Shown here: positions 11,381 to 22,058 of the stretch, piece after piece
Position numbering within the stretch: position 1 is the stretch's first letter
How the letters are laid out: each line of letters begins with the position of its first letter
Source of the DNA: Siphlonurus alternatus
Taxonomy: Eukaryota; Arthropoda; Insecta; Ephemeroptera; Siphlonuridae
DNA: 64,000 nucleotides
NCBI GenBank assembly: GCA_949825025.1
Contig: OX463781.1
Coordinates: 38,775,950-38,839,949 of the forward strand
Direction of reading: 5' to 3'
Notes under the pieces: model-generated
Databases searched by the model: none
Told to the model about the DNA's origin: nothing
What the model saw: only the letters and a program-made list of their open reading frames with translations
Translations under genes and position numbers: made by a program

Positions 11381-12455
11381 TCGTCTGTGTGCTAAGCCAA
11401 CATTGGATTAAATATAAACTGCATTATATTTTTTTACTTTCATAAATTCCATTGTCAGATGAGGACCAGAAATTCGCAGGGAGTCTTGTATAGTATGACA
11501 TTTTTGTATTTCAAACATAATTTGTAATTTGGTGTTTGTTACAAAGTGACAGAAAATGTTAGAACTCTCCGCTAGATGTCTCTAAATGTTCTATCTGGAA
11601 TTCACTCTTGCAGCATTTTACTATTATGCTCCAAACGTCCAAACTACAATCAAATTAAGGCAAGAAAATTTCAAATTACAGCTTAATATTTGTAAAAAAA
11701 ATAAATTGTTTTATTATTTATTTGCTACATTTTTCATTTTAATGTGCATATATAATTTATCGTTCGCTTTTGTTTTCGTTTTCTTTAAAAAACGAAAATA
11801 TTTTGGTCCCTCTGCATGGCGATCCGATAAATGCAATCCTATATATAATATATATATTATACTAACGAATATATGCAACATTTTGAACAACAAATTAAGG
11901 CAAACTTTACAACTAACACATTCTCCCAAAATGATAATAATTATAAAAAAAAATCAGAACTTTCTGCGGTAAATTCTGCCAGAATGAAGTGAAAATTTGT
12001 CAAACTTTGTTGGTGTCGTCAGCAGTGTACGCCGTGTGACTTATTTTAAGTAAAAAGAAAAACAAAATGCATCAAGACAATATTTAATATTTTTAAACTA
12101 AAATATTTATGCAAATAAAATAATTTTAAAACAATTAACACATTATATTTTTTTTTGTAAATGAAAAATTATAAAATGATAATTATTATGTAATAAAATA
12201 TATATATTTCTTACGATCGAGGAGATAAAATAATAAATATTATCTTAGCCTGCAAAAATCACTGATCGTGCATGCAATAAAAGAAAATCATTAATTAAAT
12301 TCAACTATATACAGTATATGCAGATAATTGAAGCATAATATTTATAATTTAGTTAAAAAAAAGCAATAATTAATTTTTATTTTGCATGTAAAGGGAGCGC
12401 TAACTTATAATTTTTTTTTAAAAAAATGTAAAAACTGGAAACTTTCGAAAACGCG
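11381..12455. other. AT-rich intergenic, nothing recognised
   Basis: A 128-codon frame at 11586-11972 and a minus-strand frame over it have skewed, Lys/Phe/Asn-rich composition and no motif. I do not regard either as a gene. Confidence 0.45.
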
Positions 12456-12757
12456 AAAACTGAACTAAGCGTTTCGCGGGCTCATTAGAAACAGGGGTGG
12501 CTCGGCCTTGCAATCCATCCTGGCATCTGCGTGTGACTGAAGGAAACGTGAAAACTTTAGCCAGGATGGAAGCTACAGCTTAAAATTGTGAATGGCCCAA
12601 AGCTGTTTGAAAAACACAGTGAATGTGCATAATGTTTTACCCCTGGATAGGAAACGTGATTTTTGTCATGGTTTACCCATCTAACTAAGTAACTACTAAA
12701 CAAGCTCGGCGCTGCTTGACTTCAGTGATCTGACGAGTCTTGTTTAACGCCACACCT
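12456..12757 (-). mobile_element. 5S-headed SINE, family A
   Basis: Minus-strand copy. From the left it shows the complement of the tail (GCGTTTCGCGGGCTC), the core (GGCCTTGCAATCCATCCTGG; CTGAAGGAAACGTG), the CCCCTGGATAGGAAACGTG block, then the 5S-like head (CTCGGCGCTGC, TTGACTTCAGTGATCTGACG) ending GCCACACC. Slight deletions relative to the full copy at 48275-48682. Confidence 0.8.
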
Positions 12758-12955
12758 ACTGGTAATTCAATTGATTTTATGGTGTCCTATATGTAAAATA
12801 TATATAAGCCACTAAAAAATGCTGCTTTTTCATTAAAAAATATATCAGTAGTAATAAATTCTGATTGAACATTTGAAAACCCCTAATTGGGGATAAATAA
12901 AATATAAACTAAATAACTCTTTTTAATAGAAAATATTCAAATTTTCTAACATTAG

Positions 12956-13498
12956 GGTGGTATTCACGATTATAAGGAGCGTTTTAGGGAGAGATATTTT
13001 TAAGAAGCGTTTTTCTTACCTGTTACCTGGTATAAAAAACGCTTCTTAAAATATATATCTCTCCCTAAAACGCTCCTTAAGGGCATTGGGTGTAGCACCG
13101 GTAGTTGGCAACACTGACGTACCTTCACCATGTTAATTTTTTATCCTGGAGTAATTTTTATGCTAGAGCTAAGCTGATTGCTGTAGTATCAAGATATTTA
13201 GTAGCCCAAGTGCACAATTTGGCTAAATAAAGCCTGATTTAAAGAAAAGTATTTTTTTATATTTTAGAAAAATATGCATGTAAATTTAAAAAAATACTAA
13301 AAAAATACTTTTCTTTAAATCAGGCTCTATTTAGCCAAATTGTGCACTTGGGCTACTAATTATCTTGATACTACAGCAATCAGCTTAGCTCTAGAATAAA
13401 AATTACTCCGAGGAGCAATGATAAAAATTAACGTGGTGAAGATACGTCAGTGTTGCCAACTACCGGTGCTACACCTAATGCTCTTCGTGAATATACCA
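12956..13498. repeat. Palindromic MITE, family F copy 1, split by another palindrome
   Basis: The left end GGGTGGTATTCACGATTATA and the AAGGAGCGTTTTAGGGAGAG arm are matched by CTCTCCCTAAAACGCTCCTT and, after an interruption, TTCGTGAATATACCA. The termini resemble those at 31079-31217 and 34348-34501 (GGGCGCGATTCACGAAG type). A 399-bp palindrome at 13083-13481 separates the last 17 bp from the rest of the right arm. Confidence 0.7.
13083..13481. repeat. 399-bp near-perfect palindrome nested in family F element
   Basis: GCATTGGGTGTAGCACCGGT opposes ACCGGTGCTACACCTAATGC. Long arms continue through AACACTGACGTACCTTCACC, GCTAAGCTGATTGCTGTAGT and AAAGCCTGATTTAAAGAAAA with their complements, around a short AT-rich loop at about 13262-13300. 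It lies within the right end of the family F element, so it inserted later. No ORF. Confidence 0.8.
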
Positions 13499-13829
13499 AC
13501 CAATTACTTATGGGGAAAATGTACTCGCCAGGAAACACTTACGAAGTCCCTATTAATTCTTCTCTGAATTTTAAACTTATTATTTCATTTTATTACAATT
13601 TAAAAAACACAAATTTATAGTATGTTATTGTTTTTAATTAATATTGTGTAATTTGTATGTTGTTCCTATTTTTACATGAATAATGATTATAACGAACATT
13701 CGAATGAGGAAAGTTTGCATATACAAATATAACAAATAAGAAACACTTCCATAATAAACATCATTTTCAGGTACATACAATATGAGAAATAATTGCATAT
13801 GATCGGTTACATAAACTTCAAAACCATAA

Positions 13830-14030
13830 GGGCTGTCTCACACAGAATCGCATGATATCGCATCGTATGATAAAAAAAAATAAGAACTATGTGATCAGGT
13901 GTACGTGCGCACACAGCTTCGTATCGTATGACATCGTACGTTTCTCATTTAGAACCGGTTCTAAATTGTTACCATACCAAGTCATACCATATATCATGCG
14001 ATACATGCAAGGGCAGTGTGCAACCCCCCT
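13830..14030 (+). repeat. MITE-like repeat, family L copy 1
   Basis: Starts GGGCTGTCTCACACAGAATC and ends GGGCAGTGTGCAACCCCCC. Full of CATCGTATGA / TCATGCGATAC words in both orientations. A second copy, inverted, is at 56205-56396 (share AGAACCGGTTCTAAAT-type centre, GTGTACGTGCGCACACAGCT-like block). Non-coding. Confidence 0.6.
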
Positions 14031-15049
14031 TATTTTCTGTTCTTTAATTATGATATGAGAATTAAAGTTTTTTATGTTAGTAATGAACCATCAGAGTCTA
14101 AAAGTATATTTTGAGAAGTATTTAGAACTGTGCCATACAATTTAATGAACAGGCAGTTGTACTGTAGTACTTCGAATTGTTTTAAACAATGCCTGGGGAA
14201 AAACCAAAGTAACAAAGAGCAAACTTTTTACTTATACCAAGTTTATTAATGCAGCTTGCTACATGGTTAAAAAAAGTGTAAAAATTGCTAATTAAATAAT
14301 ATGTGGAATATTTAATAGAACTATACAGCTTCTTTTTATGGTTTTATGTTTTATTTTATTGAATAAAATTTATACTATAAAATATAAATTGAAAGTTTTA
14401 TAAAGCTATCATATATTGTGAGAGTTATTTAATTAAAAAAAAATAAGAAGAAATTAAATAATTTAAATTAAAATAAAATATCAAATTAATAATATACATA
14501 ATTTTTATCTCTAACTTATAATTGTGATAAAAATATTATAATGTAATATATATATGTTTTTTTTTTTTGTTTTTACCAAATAATATGAAAACCTATATTA
14601 CTTTGATAAGCACTCTGTTTGGAAAAAAAAATAATGTATTTAATATTTTAAATATCATTGTATAATACGTGTACAATAGTTAAATGCAATACATAAATGT
14701 GCTATTAAAATTAGCAAACAATTTTATGTTTTTTTTTGTGTGTTCTTTTGAAATATAATGATAAAAATCACCCATGCATGATTTTTTTATCCTTTAAAAA
14801 TTCTATTCTAAATCTTATTAACTATATTAATAATATTTTACTAATTGCATTATAACAATTGATAACTATAATATTGAATATCATTAAAGTATATAATCCC
14901 TACTTAGTATTCTAAAACAAAGTAAGAATCAGGTCTCATATAATATATATCAGATGTAAATCCAAATGTTTCCACTCAATGAAATTCGTACTCAAAGACT
15001 TCCCTTAGACACGACATAAAAATTTCTCCTAACTAACTTTACAACCCCC
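14031..15049. other. AT-rich intergenic, nothing recognised
   Basis: Very AT-rich, with poly-T and poly-A tracts. No gene or repeat could be supported. Confidence 0.5.
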
Positions 15050-17604
15050 GAGTGAAGAACGGAGCGGCCGGAAATGGTTGCGGTTACGGGGTGGGTAGGC
15101 GGTGGGGGATGACGTCAAGGGTAGGGAAAGTTTAGGGTAGCAACAGGCACGTCCAGCAGTACGAGCTTGACTTTAAAACAGAATACAAGTGATTTTCTTG
15201 TGCGCTGGAAATATCTCGTGTATAAAATATAATTGAAATGTTGATGTGAATTCTATAACTACAACTGAAAATGGTGCGAAATTGTGTTGCTTATAAATGC
15301 AATAACTTGTAAACGAAAGAATTTACTGCACAAGGATTAACATTTCACAAGTAAGTTAATACGAAAACATTGTCTATATTAGTTATGAACATATATTTTA
15401 CTATTATCTGTAATTATGTTATAATAATTTTACAAACAAATTATTACTTTTTTGTAATATTATATAATACTAGTTAATGTTTTAATCGAAGTCTTTGGTT
15501 TTGTATAATCATATATTATAGTAGTATAATAAGCAACTCCCACTTGCAGATTCCCAACAAATACTGAGACCCGAGACAAGTGGACACAAGCGATCCGAAG
15601 GCTTAATTTTAAACCAACAGCGCAAAGTCTAGTGTGCTGAGCATTTTGAGCGTGATTGTTTTGAACAATCAGGATGGTCCAGTTTGCGTACCATCAAACC
15701 AAGATCAATACCTACAATTTTTAAATTTCCTGAACACCTGCAAAAGACAAAGAAAGCAGAGCGAAAGCCTCCTAAAGCAAGACAGGAACCAACAAAAAAA
15801 AAGGTAATTAATTTTTTTTTCTTGATAAAAAAATGGCTACAAATAAAATTACTATTATTATTTATAGAATATACTATGTTCATCATATAGCTATAATGTT
15901 TAAAAGCTACATTATCTTATCCAAATAATCACTCCTTTAGATCACGGAAGGAGATTGCAACAGAAGAGGTGATTGATAGCAGCACACCCTCTCTTGGAAT
16001 ACCACTAGACCTCAGTATTAAAACGACTGGTATAGCACCTGAGCAGCCAACCTCAGAGACCAGAGATGATGCCGCTGGCCGTTCCGCGGCAATCAGCTCA
16101 CCTCCTACGGTGGATGGCGCCTCGGTGATCGCCACCCCTGTATCACCATCTGATCTCACCCTTATCGCAGTGAACACAGAGTCTTGCTTGGAACGAGAAG
16201 CCTTTGCTATCATGACGGCAGCGACCACAACACCTTCTGTATCATAAAATCTCGCACTTTATATTGAAAGGTAAACAAAATTTCATTAGAGCTAAAAATT
16301 TATATGAATGAAATCATTTTAAATTTTATGTGATAAAACTGATAAACGATTAATATAAATTTTGCATTTCATTAATGCGCCAATAATAAACATAAATTGT
16401 TTTATACAACAATTTTGCTTTTTTCAGAAATATTTATTATTGTGCGTGCAATAACCTTTAAAAAATTAGATTATGATGTTATGGTTATATTTTATATTTG
16501 TGGTCAAATTATAAAATTATCTATCTCGTTAATTAGCTAGTAAGTAGTAAGATTTATATAAATTCATACCAACTCCCTGTATAATATACTGCATACATAA
16601 TTTTATACGAAGAGTAATTAATAGATAATATATTCAGGATTTGTTTGTTTACTAACAACAATTTTATTGCACATTTGTTACAGTGAGACACTTCCTACAC
16701 TAGCTCTTGATCCTCCTCTGCGTTTGCAACCCGAAGCTATTGACCTTTCCCAAAACCGATCTAAAAATTTGGAAAGGTAAACTAGTAATAAATTATTAAT
16801 ACTATAATTGAACAACTTGCAATACGTGTGATGATACCCTCGTTAAGAAGACCTGTAATAAAGTAAAATAAATGATAAATTAATAGAAATTAATTTTTGA
16901 TTAATCATACTTTATTACAGGACTTTTTTACAAGGGTAGACGATATCTCGGCTAATTATTGCCTCTGTTTAATTTTTCTTATCTATTTAGCTACAAAACA
17001 GTACAATATGTTACAAAATTATGATTTTTCTGTTACAGAACTCCCCCTGCTGCACAGAAATCAAAATCTGCAAGGAAGAGATATTACGGAGATTATACCA
17101 TGCAAGATATGCATTCACCCAAGAAAGCGCGATCGGCCTTGCGAGCGGGGAAGAAACTTTTCGCATTCTTCTTTATTAAAATTTTATTGCTTGTTTGTAG
17201 AATATTATATTTCTTTATAATTATATATATATTATATTGTATATATATATATATATATATTCACAAAACTTATAGCATTTGTAGAGTAAAACTTGGCATT
17301 TTGTAAACTTGTAATGTGTGCTATTTCTGTTGTATATACTGCCATATAATATACTGCATATGTCAGTATAAATTAAATATATTTTATTTATATTTACCAA
17401 TAATAATAGTTATAATTTATTATAAAATGTATTGTAAAAAAATGTAATAAACTTTAGTATATTCATTTAAAGAAATGTTGTTCTATAATATAATTCTTTA
17501 TATTGCTGCACAGGGCAATATAACTCGTAAACAACTCTCTCCTACCCTTGACGTCAAGCGGGTGGACTCCCCGCTGCGACCCTCTGCTCCTTAGTGCCTC
17601 ACTC
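15050..17604 (+). mobile_element. Putative THAP-bearing (P-element-like?) transposon remnant
   Basis: About 2.55 kb bounded by GC-rich imperfect inverted repeats. The left one (15050-15126) contains TGACGTCAAGGGTAGG; the right one (17541-17604) contains CCTACCCTTGACGTCA, its exact complement. Outside the 16-bp core, weaker similarity continues outward to GAGTGAAGAACGGAGC at the left and the complement of GCTCCTTAGTGCCTCACTC at the right. The only coding content is the THAP pseudogene, whose exons fill the interior. THAP domains are known DNA-binding domains of P-element transposases and of many animal host proteins. No RNase H-like catalytic region or target duplication is visible, so the transposon reading is an inference; a host THAP pseudogene flanked by coincidental repeats is the alternative. 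Confidence 0.45.
15271..17165 (+). pseudogene. THAP-domain protein gene, five exons, broken
   Basis: Exon 1 (15271-15350) encodes MVRNCVAYKC, the first half of the THAP C2CH zinc module (Cys5, Cys10), and GLTFHK, then donor GTAAGT. Exon 2 (15550-15803, acceptor TTGCAG) continues in phase with a Phe-Pro, a DKW tryptophan, the CAEHF Cys-x2-His pair and the SIPTIF motif, so the ~90-residue domain is complete in outline. Exon 3 (from 15941 or 15951 to 16270) gives a Ser/Thr/Pro-rich linker. Exon 4 is 16684-16776. Exon 5 (from 17039) has a basic RYYGDY-x5-SPKKAR stretch like the region after the zinc module in other THAP proteins. Lesions: stop TAA at 15310, a likely 2-base deletion near 15633, stop at 16245, and loss of homology after about 17160. 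All five exon edges use GT/AG. Known role of the family: sequence-specific DNA binding in the nucleus. Confidence 0.8.
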
Positions 17605-17954
17605 TCAGTTCACATGTGTCCTGTCTAGGAGGGAAGTCTTTGTTCGTACTGTAGGCTTGGTTTCTCATTAGCCTTGAGTGCGCTTCGGGGATTCACCCAC
17701 CGAGCTTTATCTGTTGGACCTACATCCTTAGCTAGCCTCAATTAATTCCTGATCCTACTGACTACTGTAGAATGTGCCATGGTGGAAGTTGCAAGGAACA
17801 TGTTCTTTGTTAGGAGAATTTCTTCTTTTATAGCTTATAAAATTGAGTAAAAAACTTGTTTTGTATTATTAGTGTCATGGTCAAGCTATCATCATGTCAA
17901 CTTTATACAAGTTTTAATATGTTGTTTTTTTACAAAGGGAGAGAGAAAGAGTAG
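17605..17954. other. Unrecognised, moderately GC-rich flank
   Basis: The segment at about 17605-17800 is GC-richer than its surroundings but matches no family in the window, and no ORF is supported. Confidence 0.35.
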
Positions 17955-18052
17955 TTCAAATTTAACTTGGTTTTTGTCGTGTTTGTAACGTCTTCAGTTA
18001 TTGGTGCGTTGTTTGTAACGAAGAATTTTACTGACTGAGCCGAGCCGAAGGA
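17955..18052 (+). repeat. Dispersed repeat, family I copy 1
   Basis: About 95 bp (AACTTGGTTTTTGTCGTGTT, TTGTAACGAAGAATTTTACT, GACTGAGCCGAGCCGAA) recur in inverse orientation at 26388-26484 with only scattered differences. The two copies lie outside the retrotransposon pair. Function unknown. Confidence 0.65.
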
Positions 18053-18117
18053 CATTCGAGTGTTTCCGAAAAAAAAAAAAACAGGTTCAATATGAGTCTA
18101 TATAGAGAAAGGAAGAG

Positions 18118-18120
<3 letters not shown>

Positions 18121-18211
<91 letters not shown>
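18121..18211. repeat. (GA)n microsatellite
   Basis: About 45 GA units without interruption. Confidence 0.97.
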
Positions 18212-18214
<3 letters not shown>

Positions 18215-18659
18215 GTCTTTTAGCAGTAAATATTGACTGCAATAACACCACATTTAATTAGGAGGATTTACCATAGTATATTGAAGTTCTAGATAGCTTG
18301 TATGTAATATTGATCGACGACCAAGGTACATTATATACCACACAATATACGTGTACACACACATGTTTATTTAGCTCTAAGCGTACAATGTGTGTCTGGT
18401 ATGTTTCATCTCTTGGTCCCGTTCGTTCACCACACAAGTTTTGAATAGTTTGCTGCTCCTTGCCTACCCGCAAGCAAGACATAATAATTGTTCATACTTG
18501 TAAAGGACTTAAACTACAAATAACTGAAGTATTAACATTATCATATTTTACATTCTTCAATGATTTATGTCATAATATAATTATATATTCAAATTGATAA
18601 TGTTATTCATCAAATTTTAAGTAACATTTGTTATAACTTTATATTTATAATAAAGAGAG

Positions 18660-19060
18660 GTTGAGCGTGGCACAGTGCATTGACCGGTTCTCGTTAGATC
18701 ATTAAAGTCAAGCTACTTCGAGCGTAGTTATTACATGGATGAGTGACCGTTTCAAGTAAAAATTACGTTGCTCCTTCGGATCCCTGGATAAATTTGTCTC
18801 GATTTCCATACAGTGCATGCAGTGATGTATAATACTTTTGTGTGTGGTTCCCCAGGCTTCGGACATCGCTTTGTTTCATTGATAAAAAGTAGAGGTGTCC
18901 ATCTTGACTGAGGTTTTCCACGGTTCCCTTAGTCTTACCACAGCGAATGATGAGAGTGCTGAGACGCGTAACAGGCTGCGGCCACCATTCTTTCCCTCCC
19001 TTATCCCTACGGCCCATTATCCTCAAAGAGGTTTAGGAATGTATACTTGTAAAAAAAATA
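18660..19060 (+). mobile_element. 5S-headed SINE, family B copy 2 (near full length)
   Basis: The head GAGCGTGGCACAGTGCATTG, then the CGGTTCTCGTTAGATCATTA, TACATGGATGAGTGACCG series follows the 5S rRNA layout. It contains the CAGTGATGTATAATACTTTT and GTGTGGTTCCCCAGGC segments missing from copy 1, then AAAAAGTAGAGGTGTCCATC, the core CTGAGGTTTTCCACGGTTCC and the TTTCCCTCCCTTATCCC block. The 3' end is A-rich. The frame at 18763-19026 on the other strand is a shadow. Confidence 0.88.
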
Positions 19061-19680
19061 GGGGAGAATAATTTTTTATCTAACCATCTTTTAGGTTAAT
19101 TACACCCCTATTTTTTACTTAATTCTTTAATTTGTGATTGGTGCTCATATCAATATGCAGGGACCGGATCCGCGAAGGAATACATGACTACTTGATACAT
19201 CCGCTATTATACTAAAATGTTTTCAAGTTTTTTTTTTTTTTCTTTTATATACCTAGAATTAAATAATATAGAATTCATTAAGTGACTATGCAAATGAGAT
19301 AATATCCAATTCCTAGAATGTATAATACATAGTACTGAATATGTTTTTGTATTATAATGTTAATATTTAACATGATTTTTGCCAAAATGTCTAAAGGAGA
19401 TTGACAATTGTAAATTGTTTCGAGCTACTCTGAAAAATGTTCTAATTATGAAGGAATTTTATTCTGTTAAATCATTTGAAAGTAACAAGTTGCCTGAGAA
19501 TATTCTATCCTCTTAAATATGCTAAATTGCATTAAATTTCACCATCAATATTGTCTAGCTTTCATAAACATTGTAATCATTGTAAAATTATTATGTATCC
19601 TTGTGCAGTTATAGTTACTTTTTTATTTTTAATTACGTCTAATTGTAATTATGTATATTGATATTATTATTATATTTATT

Positions 19681-19682
<2 letters not shown>
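19061..19682. other. Intergenic with a solo hAT-like terminus
   Basis: CAGGGACCGGATCCGCG at 19158-19174 matches the start of the hAT-like elements at 4238, 28729 and 44981. No matching right end was found nearby, so it is probably a truncated copy. The rest is AT-rich and featureless. Confidence 0.4.
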
Positions 19683-19717
<35 letters not shown>

Positions 19718-21981
19718 CACTACTAAGCCGTCTCATAGGTCATTACAAGACAAACCTAGCAGTGCCTCCTCGACCCCAGCGCTCCGCACTCTCGTGCAGT
19801 AAACTCCAGGGCTGCCTTTTATTTTATCGGTGCACCTCACCAACCTCCCCATGGGCCCGAAGTAGACGGAGGGAGCCCAGCAACACTGCCTTCTGCATGG
19901 CATCCGCCAGCCGCTCAGTGGATCCACGGCAACCTGGTATTTGCCGCAGCCCTGAAACCAACGAGTCGGGAACTCCACCCATCACCCCAACCAAAAGAAC
20001 GACCAACACAACCGAATGTCCAGCATAGCTCTGCCGCAAGTCCATGACAAGATCGCGGTACTTATCGCGTTTTTCGGCATACTTTTCCGTGAGGTTCTGG
20101 TCCGAAGGAGCAGAAAACTCCACCACGGTCAACGCCTTCTTGTGCTTCTCAAGTACCACGATGTCCGGCTTGTTGGCATGGAGCTTGCGAGTGGTGGGAA
20201 ACGAATAGTTCCAGAAGATCTTCACCTGGTCGTTTGCCACCACTGCCTCAATGTCCCCAGGAGCGTATGGTATGACAGGTGAATCGTCAATACCAAAATG
20301 GTGCCTCAGATAGAAATAAAGCACCCGCAGTGCAGAATTGTGCCTCTCGATGTAAAGAGTACGGGCATAGAAAGGACATGCAGAGAGAAGATGCATGGTG
20401 GTCTCGGGAGAACGGAAGCACGCCCGACATCTGGTGTCCAGCTGACGACCAAAGATCAACTGCTGGTACACCAGGGATGTGAACACACCATCCTGCATCT
20501 TGATGATATTGCTCTCTGACACGGAAGTCAGCCCAGAGGAGCGAAGAAAGGCAAAAGTACGCTCCCTGCAAAGGCCCTGGCTCTCGATGTTCTTGTAGAA
20601 CACGCTATGCATGCTCTTTGCCATGTGCCCTCGCAAAAGAAGACGCACCTCCGCCTCCCTCACCCTCTGCTTGGCGAGAGCCCGAGGCAAACCTGCAAGG
20701 TTTACTCCTGGCCTCGACTCCGGCTCCACCAAATCCAACTGTACTCCCAATGCCCATGCCGCCCTTTTTGCTGCACTGAACAAAAACGCTCCACTGCCCC
20801 ACAACTCATGCCCATACACAAGTTGAAGATGGGGATCTGTGCTTGTTACCACACGACACGCCATACTGATAACCATTCGGTTGTAGATGTTCTCAACTCC
20901 GAGCAACCCTCTACCTCCCTGATTACGTGGAAGGTAGACCCTCTCAACAGAAGCCCGCTTATGGTGGCTCAAGTTTGAAGACATGACTTTCCTCGTGATG
21001 GTATCGAGGCCCTTCAGCTCTGCCACGTTCCATTTCATGGCACCAAAGGTGTAGAGCATGACAGGGATGGCTAGCATGTTGGTCGCTTGGATCTTATTGC
21101 GACCCGACAACCTGGAACTCCAGATCTTCTTCAGGCGTCGAACATACTCCCCACGAAGCACCTTCTGGCACAATCCTGTATCCTGAACGTGACTTTCACT
21201 CACGCCCAGGTACTTGTACCGTGCTTCGGCATCGAGATGTCTAATGATGCTCCCGTCTACCAGCTCCATGTCTTCTCGTTGGCCACACACCTTGCCAAGT
21301 CGAATGTGCAGGACCGCACACTTGTCCAAGCCCAACTCCATCCCCGTGTCTGCTGCAAAGCTACTAACAAGATCAAGCGACTCCCTGAGCTTGCGTTTGC
21401 TAGAACCATAGATTTTCAGGTCATCCATGAAGAATGCATGGGTGACCTTATGGCTCCGACACGAAGGTGGGCCAGCCATGTACCCATCTTGTTCCCGAAG
21501 TAAAGCAGAAAGGGGCAACTGGGAGATGCAGTAAAGTTTGGGGCTAAGGGAGTCACCCTGGAACACTCCCCGCTGATATGCCACGAACTCTGTGTACGAC
21601 ACTCTACCACCAGCCTTACACTGGAAGCGAGTCCTCCACAGCGGCATGAGGTCCCCAATGCATCTCACCAGATCGGGATGAACATTCAAGATCTCGAGAC
21701 ACCTCAAGATTAAGCCATGCGATGTCATGTCGAAAGCTTTCCTGAAGTCCACCCAGGCCACAGAGAGGTTCCGCTTATGCTGTATGGCATCTTGACAGAC
21801 GCAGCGGTCCAGGAGAAGGTTCTCCTTACAGCCCTCGTGGCCCCTCCGTGCCCCCTTCTGCTCGTGCAACTCTACCCAAACTGGCTGAATAGAGTCCTCC
21901 AGTAGCTCATTCAAACAACCAGTAAAACCTTTATACTCGGTGTTGAGCGTGGTGATGGGTCTATAGCTGGATGGAAGTGAC
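19683..21981 (-). mobile_element. R4/Dong-like non-LTR retrotransposon, copy 1, 5' truncated
   Basis: A minus-strand element. Its 3' end is a run of about 32 A residues (T at 19683-19714), followed downstream by AAATAAATAATAATAAT-like sequence. The 3' untranslated region shares GGCAGCCCTGGAGTTTACTG and CACGAGAGTGCGGAGCGC with copy 2. The 5' end stops inside the reverse transcriptase domain and abuts the (AAT)n tract at 21982-22057, so the N-terminal third and 5' leader are missing. 5' truncation is usual for target-primed reverse transcription products. Confidence 0.9.
19824..21981 (-). CDS. Partial R4/Dong-like reverse transcriptase with restriction-like endonuclease
   Basis: The frame is open for about 718 codons of retrotransposon sequence, beginning at SYRPITTLNT and ending GEVGEVHR. 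It contains the reverse transcriptase core (VDFRKAFD, GVFQGDSLSP, FFMDDLKIY), the thumb/linker, a Cys-x2-Cys-x8-His-x4-Cys zinc motif (CRACFRSPETTMHLLSAC) and the PD-(D/E)xK-type endonuclease (NKPDIV, then VVEFSAP, then KRDKYRDL). By eye it is roughly 85% identical to copy 2 in protein. The frame continues upstream through (ATT)n as poly-isoleucine to a chance Met at 22112; that part is not element coding. No stops interrupt it, so it is recent, but it lacks the N-terminal domain and early RT motifs. Its stop is four codons later than in copy 2 because of a small indel. Confidence 0.9.
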
Positions 21982-21985
21982 AATA

Positions 21986-22057
<72 letters not shown>
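21982..22057. repeat. (AAT)n microsatellite between two retrotransposons
   Basis: About 23 AAT units separate the truncated 5' end of copy 1 from the GC-rich 5' leader of copy 2. AAT/TAA units also follow the poly-A tail of copy 2 (26242-26295). Known from the Dong lineage: insertion into TAA repeats. Confidence 0.95.

Positions 22058-22058
<1 letters not shown>

Noticed and set aside
11586..11972. 128-codon plus-strand frame
   Set aside because: Biased Lys/Asn/Phe/Tyr composition of AT-rich DNA, no start context, no homology recognised.
18121..18211. CRISPR-like or satellite arrays
   Set aside because: All regular arrays seen are simple microsatellites or transposon terminal arrays; no repeat-spacer pattern exists.
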